From positions 1 through 7,178 of the forward strand of contig CAJUFB010000147.1 of NCBI GenBank assembly GCA_910585805.1: 7,178 nt of DNA, in the 5' to 3' direction. The stretch is from an uncultured Acetatifactor sp. GTDB lineage: Bacteria; Bacillota; Clostridia; Lachnospirales; Lachnospiraceae. Each line of letters begins with the position of its first letter. Within the stretch, counting starts at the first letter, position 1. Below are positions 5,153 through 7,178 of this stretch, piece after piece. The notes under the pieces were generated by a model, which saw nothing but the letters and a program-made list of their open reading frames with translations, had not been told where the DNA came from and ran no database searches. A program made the translations under genes and the position numbers.

Positions 5153-6121
5153 TCATAAAACAGGCTCAATGAATTTCTTAATCAGTTCTATTCTATCTCC
5201 TGCTTTGGGTACAAAGAGGGCTGCAATAGAAATCACCAGCTTCTTCTTTGTGTTTACATAAATGATATTGCCGCCATCCCCCATAGCTGCATAACCATCC
5301 TCATTTACCCACCACAGATATCCATAGGGCAGATTCTCTTTTTTCCATCGGCTGTGTTCTATCGTACTGTCTTCTACCCATTTTGAGGAAACGATCCGCT
5401 TCCCCTCCCACATACCGCCATTCAGATACAACTGCCCAATCTTTGCCATATCCATTGGCGTAAGCGTAAGTCCCCAGCCTGCCGCATGAATTCCCGTGGG
5501 ATCTACTGCCCATCCGCTAGTATCCGTAGATTGATTAAATGCCATTTGTTCCTCTTTGCTTTCGAATAGTAAATTGTTTTCCACTTTAATCCCAAGCGGT
5601 TCAAATAAATTCTCTGCCGCAAACTCTAATACGGATTGCCCTGTTGCTCTCACCAAAATCCCCGATAAAATGTCCGGTCCGATTAATGGGGCATATCGGA
5701 ATGTCCCTACCTTCCCACGACCGCCTAATAAATCAAGCGAAAATTCTACCCAGTCACTACTTGTGAAGTATTTTATATAAGGTGCAAACAATCGATATTT
5801 ATAAGGCGCCGTCATTGTCAGCATATCCCTTAGTGTAATATTCTGTATTTTTTTCTCTCCCCTTTTCACTTTGTATTCCGGGAAGTAATCCAGCACTTTC
5901 TCTTCAATATTTTTAATGTATCCTTTATCCAGAGCAATACCAAGCAATATTGAAATAACGCTTTTTGTTACAGAATAAACGTGAACACGGCTTTCCGCTG
6001 TACAACCTTTAAAATATTTTTCATAGGATACAATTCCATCTTTTATTATGACTATACCTGTGGTATTTGCATATTGACTGTTTATTTTCTGTTCCAAGTC
6101 TTCCATTTTTATCTGATCCAT
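5153..6121 (-). CDS. Serine hydrolase, beta-lactamase fold (class C / S12-like), cytoplasmic
   Basis: Penicillin-binding-protein-like serine hydrolase of the beta-lactamase family (COG1680-like). Counting from ATG 6121 (322 aa), the nucleophile motif S-x-x-K is SVTK at 50-53 in HVYSVTKSVISILLGIAL. In the second-motif region the sequence is FRYAPLIGPDILSGI (141 onward): Y143 is present, but the usual Asn of Y-x-N is Pro. The third motif is GDGG at 281-284, where GHGG or KTG would be classical. Other family marks are RDMLTMTAP (98-106), GWGLTLTPMDMAKIGQLYLNGG and YGYLWW. There is no signal peptide, so it probably acts inside the cell as an esterase or amidase rather than as a beta-lactamase. 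An upstream GTG at 6145 would overlap the MerR stop by 4 bp (GTGA), but AAGGAAG sits 5 nt before ATG 6121, so 6121 is preferred. It is cotranscribed with the MerR gene. Confidence 0.9.
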   Translation of the reverse strand: MDQIKMEDLEQKINSQYANTTGIVIIKDGIVSYEKYFKGCTAESRVHVYSVTKSVISILLGIALDKGYIKNIEEKVLDYFPEYKVKRGEKKIQNITLRDMLTMTAPYKYRLFAPYIKYFTSSDWVEFSLDLLGGRGKVGTFRYAPLIGPDILSGILVRATGQSVLEFAAENLFEPLGIKVENNLLFESKEEQMAFNQSTDTSGWAVDPTGIHAAGWGLTLTPMDMAKIGQLYLNGGMWEGKRIVSSKWVEDSTIEHSRWKKENLPYGYLWWVNEDGYAAMGDGGNIIYVNTKKKLVISIAALFVPKAGDRIELIKKFIEPVL

Positions 6122-6126
6122 ACTTT

Positions 6127-6133
6127 CTTCCTT
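6127..6133 (-). promoter_or_regulatory. Ribosome binding site that sets the serine hydrolase start
   Basis: AAGGAAG on the minus strand, 5 nt before ATG 6121. The upstream candidates, GTG 6145 and ATG 6136, have no comparable site. GTG 6145 could instead be reached by coupled re-initiation, because it overlaps the TGA of the MerR gene. Confidence 0.5.
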
Positions 6134-6141
6134 CATACATT

Positions 6142-6996
6142 TCACAATATCTGCCTGCCATTCCGGGCTTTTGAAACCCTCTTTTTAACCGGATAATAGA
6201 CCTCCGTAACAAGTTCACTTTCCTTTAAAGCCTCTGCCGGATCTGTTACATATACCTCATACAACGCATTGCTGTTTTCATACCCTTCCCTTTTTGCCCA
6301 CTCTATTTGTTTTGCATAAACCGAAGGAAGCTGTGAGTAAGACCCCCGCACAACTGTTTTCAAACATAGTCCGGGACAGAAATTCCTTGTTCCGGTCGCA
6401 TACTCTTTTATAGGGATTGCAAATTCTGTATCTAATCCAAATGGTGTATACTCATCGTCATGAAACAGTACCATTGGCGGAGCAGCCGCTGTCAGTTTCT
6501 TCTCTTCCATTTTCCGAAACAGTTTCCCAAAGCAAGTGCCATATTCTTCTGAAAACTCGTGTTCTAAAACATTCTTCCGTATCGACAGAAGATACATCAT
6601 CGGTATCTCAACCAGCTGAACATCAATGCTTTCCATATATGACATAATGGATTTTCCTTTCCTCAAATTTGATATATCGCTGTCTATCTGATGCAGAGTA
6701 TCTTCAAACTTCTGTACCTTTACCGCAATCTCCTTTTTCTTTTTATTCAGCGCAGTAAAAAGCACCTCATCCATCAGCTCTTCTGATTCAAAAATTAATT
6801 TGATTTCTTCCAAAGAAAAGCAATACGCCTTCAAACGATCGATCAGCAGCATTTTCTCTAATTGGTTGATAGAATAATACCGGTAGCCATTTTCCGGATT
6901 GATTTCATCCGGCAGGATCAATCCTATTTCAGCATAATATCTAAGCGTTTTTGCAGATACCCTGCATATGTTTGAAAATTCTCCAATTGTAAGCAT
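6142..6996 (-). CDS. MerR-family transcriptional regulator with GyrI-like effector-binding domain
   Basis: A 284-aa activator/repressor of the BmrR-like MerR group. The N-terminal winged helix is clear: LTIGEFSNICRVSAKTLRYYAEIGLILP (residues 2-29), then the wing NPENGYRYYS (33-42), then LEEIKLIF in the second HTH-like helix pair. A long dimerisation coiled coil covers about 75-115 (NKKKKEIAVKVQKFEDTLHQIDSDI). The rest (about 123-275) matches the GyrI-like/SOUL-type small-molecule binding domain, starting VQLVEIPMMYLLSIRK and ending TEVYYPVKKR. It carries no metal-type cysteine pair, so it probably senses an organic ligand. The ATG at 6996 has AAGGAGGG (7011-7004) upstream. Its stop overlaps the GTG candidate start of the hydrolase, indicating an operon, and a MerR-type operator lies directly upstream, indicating autoregulation. 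Confidence 0.93.
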   Translation of the reverse strand: MLTIGEFSNICRVSAKTLRYYAEIGLILPDEINPENGYRYYSINQLEKMLLIDRLKAYCFSLEEIKLIFESEELMDEVLFTALNKKKKEIAVKVQKFEDTLHQIDSDISNLRKGKSIMSYMESIDVQLVEIPMMYLLSIRKNVLEHEFSEEYGTCFGKLFRKMEEKKLTAAAPPMVLFHDDEYTPFGLDTEFAIPIKEYATGTRNFCPGLCLKTVVRGSYSQLPSVYAKQIEWAKREGYENSNALYEVYVTDPAEALKESELVTEVYYPVKKRVSKARNGRQIL

Positions 6997-7019
6997 ATGC
7001 GAACCCTCCTTCCAAGTTC

Positions 7020-7050
7020 AGTATAAACTTTACCCTACGGGGAAAGTCAA
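7020..7050 (-). promoter_or_regulatory. MerR-type promoter/operator for the MerR-hydrolase operon
   Basis: On the minus strand, -35 TTGACT (7050-7045) and -10 TATACT (7025-7020) are separated by exactly 19 bp, the long spacer typical of promoters that MerR-family proteins untwist. Inside and overlapping the spacer is a dyad, CTTTCCCC-GTA-GGGTAAAG (7046-7028), or 21 bp with the flanking A/T pair. Eight of nine arm positions next to the central base triplet are complementary, with one mismatch per arm. Transcription would start near 7013, leaving a leader of about 17 nt with the AAGGAGGG site in it. The nearest gene is the MerR gene itself, so this is most likely its own ligand-responsive promoter, also driving the hydrolase. 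Confidence 0.82.
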
Positions 7051-7176
7051 CGGCACTTTTAATCCCCTGTCCAGCAGTTTGGATAAGCCAAAGCGCCTCC
7101 CCTTTATTTTGAAGCGTAAAAGCGTGGTAAGCGGCAAATAATCGGCGTCTATAAAAGGAGCGCTGCCTGTGATATC
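7030..7176 (-). CDS. Possible 3' end of an unidentified upstream gene (partial)
   Basis: From the right edge on the minus strand, one frame is open for 48 codons. It starts DITGSAPFIDADYLPL, includes LLRFKIKGRRFGLSKLLD, and ends KVPLTFPVG before TAA at 7032-7030. The stop falls inside the MerR operator dyad. The peptide has protein-like composition, but I do not recognise it. A second minus frame here is also open (it includes KGEALWLIQTAGQGI) and runs on into the MerR region, so frame choice is not secure. The 5' part is outside the window. Confidence 0.3.
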   Translation of the reverse strand, partial: DITGSAPFIDADYLPLTTLLRFKIKGRRFGLSKLLDRGLKVPLTFPVG

Positions 7177-7178
7177 GT

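Overview
The window reads as an accessory or peripheral stretch from a Gram-positive anaerobe of the Clostridia, most likely Lachnospiraceae. This is inferred from strong AGGAGG-type ribosome binding sites, from the protein families present (a TmrB-like ATPase, an RdoA-like phosphotransferase, and a MerR regulator with a cytoplasmic beta-lactamase-fold hydrolase), and from a group II intron end. No rRNA, tRNA or CRISPR array was seen. Every recognisable gene lies on the minus strand, so the window is transcribed right to left.

Right block (about 5110-7178, visibly AT-richer). At the right edge is the possible 3' end of an unidentified ORF. A near-ideal MerR-type promoter/operator follows: a 19-bp spacer with a dyad inside it. 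It drives a MerR regulator with a BmrR/GyrI-like effector domain and, overlapping it, a serine hydrolase of the beta-lactamase (S12-like) fold without a signal peptide. A probable intrinsic terminator sits just after the hydrolase.

Boundary (about 4600-5110). This stretch holds a 10-bp perfect inverted repeat, a 5'-truncated GNAT acetyltransferase remnant and a promoter-like sequence. Base composition shifts here, which suggests a recombination junction.

Left block (about 188-4530, GC-rich). In transcription order it carries an HD-domain phosphohydrolase, a TmrB-like P-loop ATPase, an APH/RdoA-like phosphotransferase, a Cof-type HAD phosphatase and an unrecognised 266-aa protein. Each has its own good ribosome binding site. 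Gaps are about 50 bp between the last three genes and larger (188 and 243 bp) before the ATPase and the phosphotransferase. The gap between the ATPase and phosphotransferase genes holds a degenerate second copy of the ATPase gene's 3' end. At the left edge, downstream of the unknown gene, is the 5' end of a group II intron that continues out of the window.

The left block could be a loose set of small-molecule phosphoryl-transfer and hydrolysis enzymes, but nothing shows they share a pathway. I see no convincing evidence of an undescribed multi-gene system. The best points for follow-up are the MerR-controlled hydrolase, the duplicated ATPase gene end, the intron insertion and the unknown 266-aa protein.
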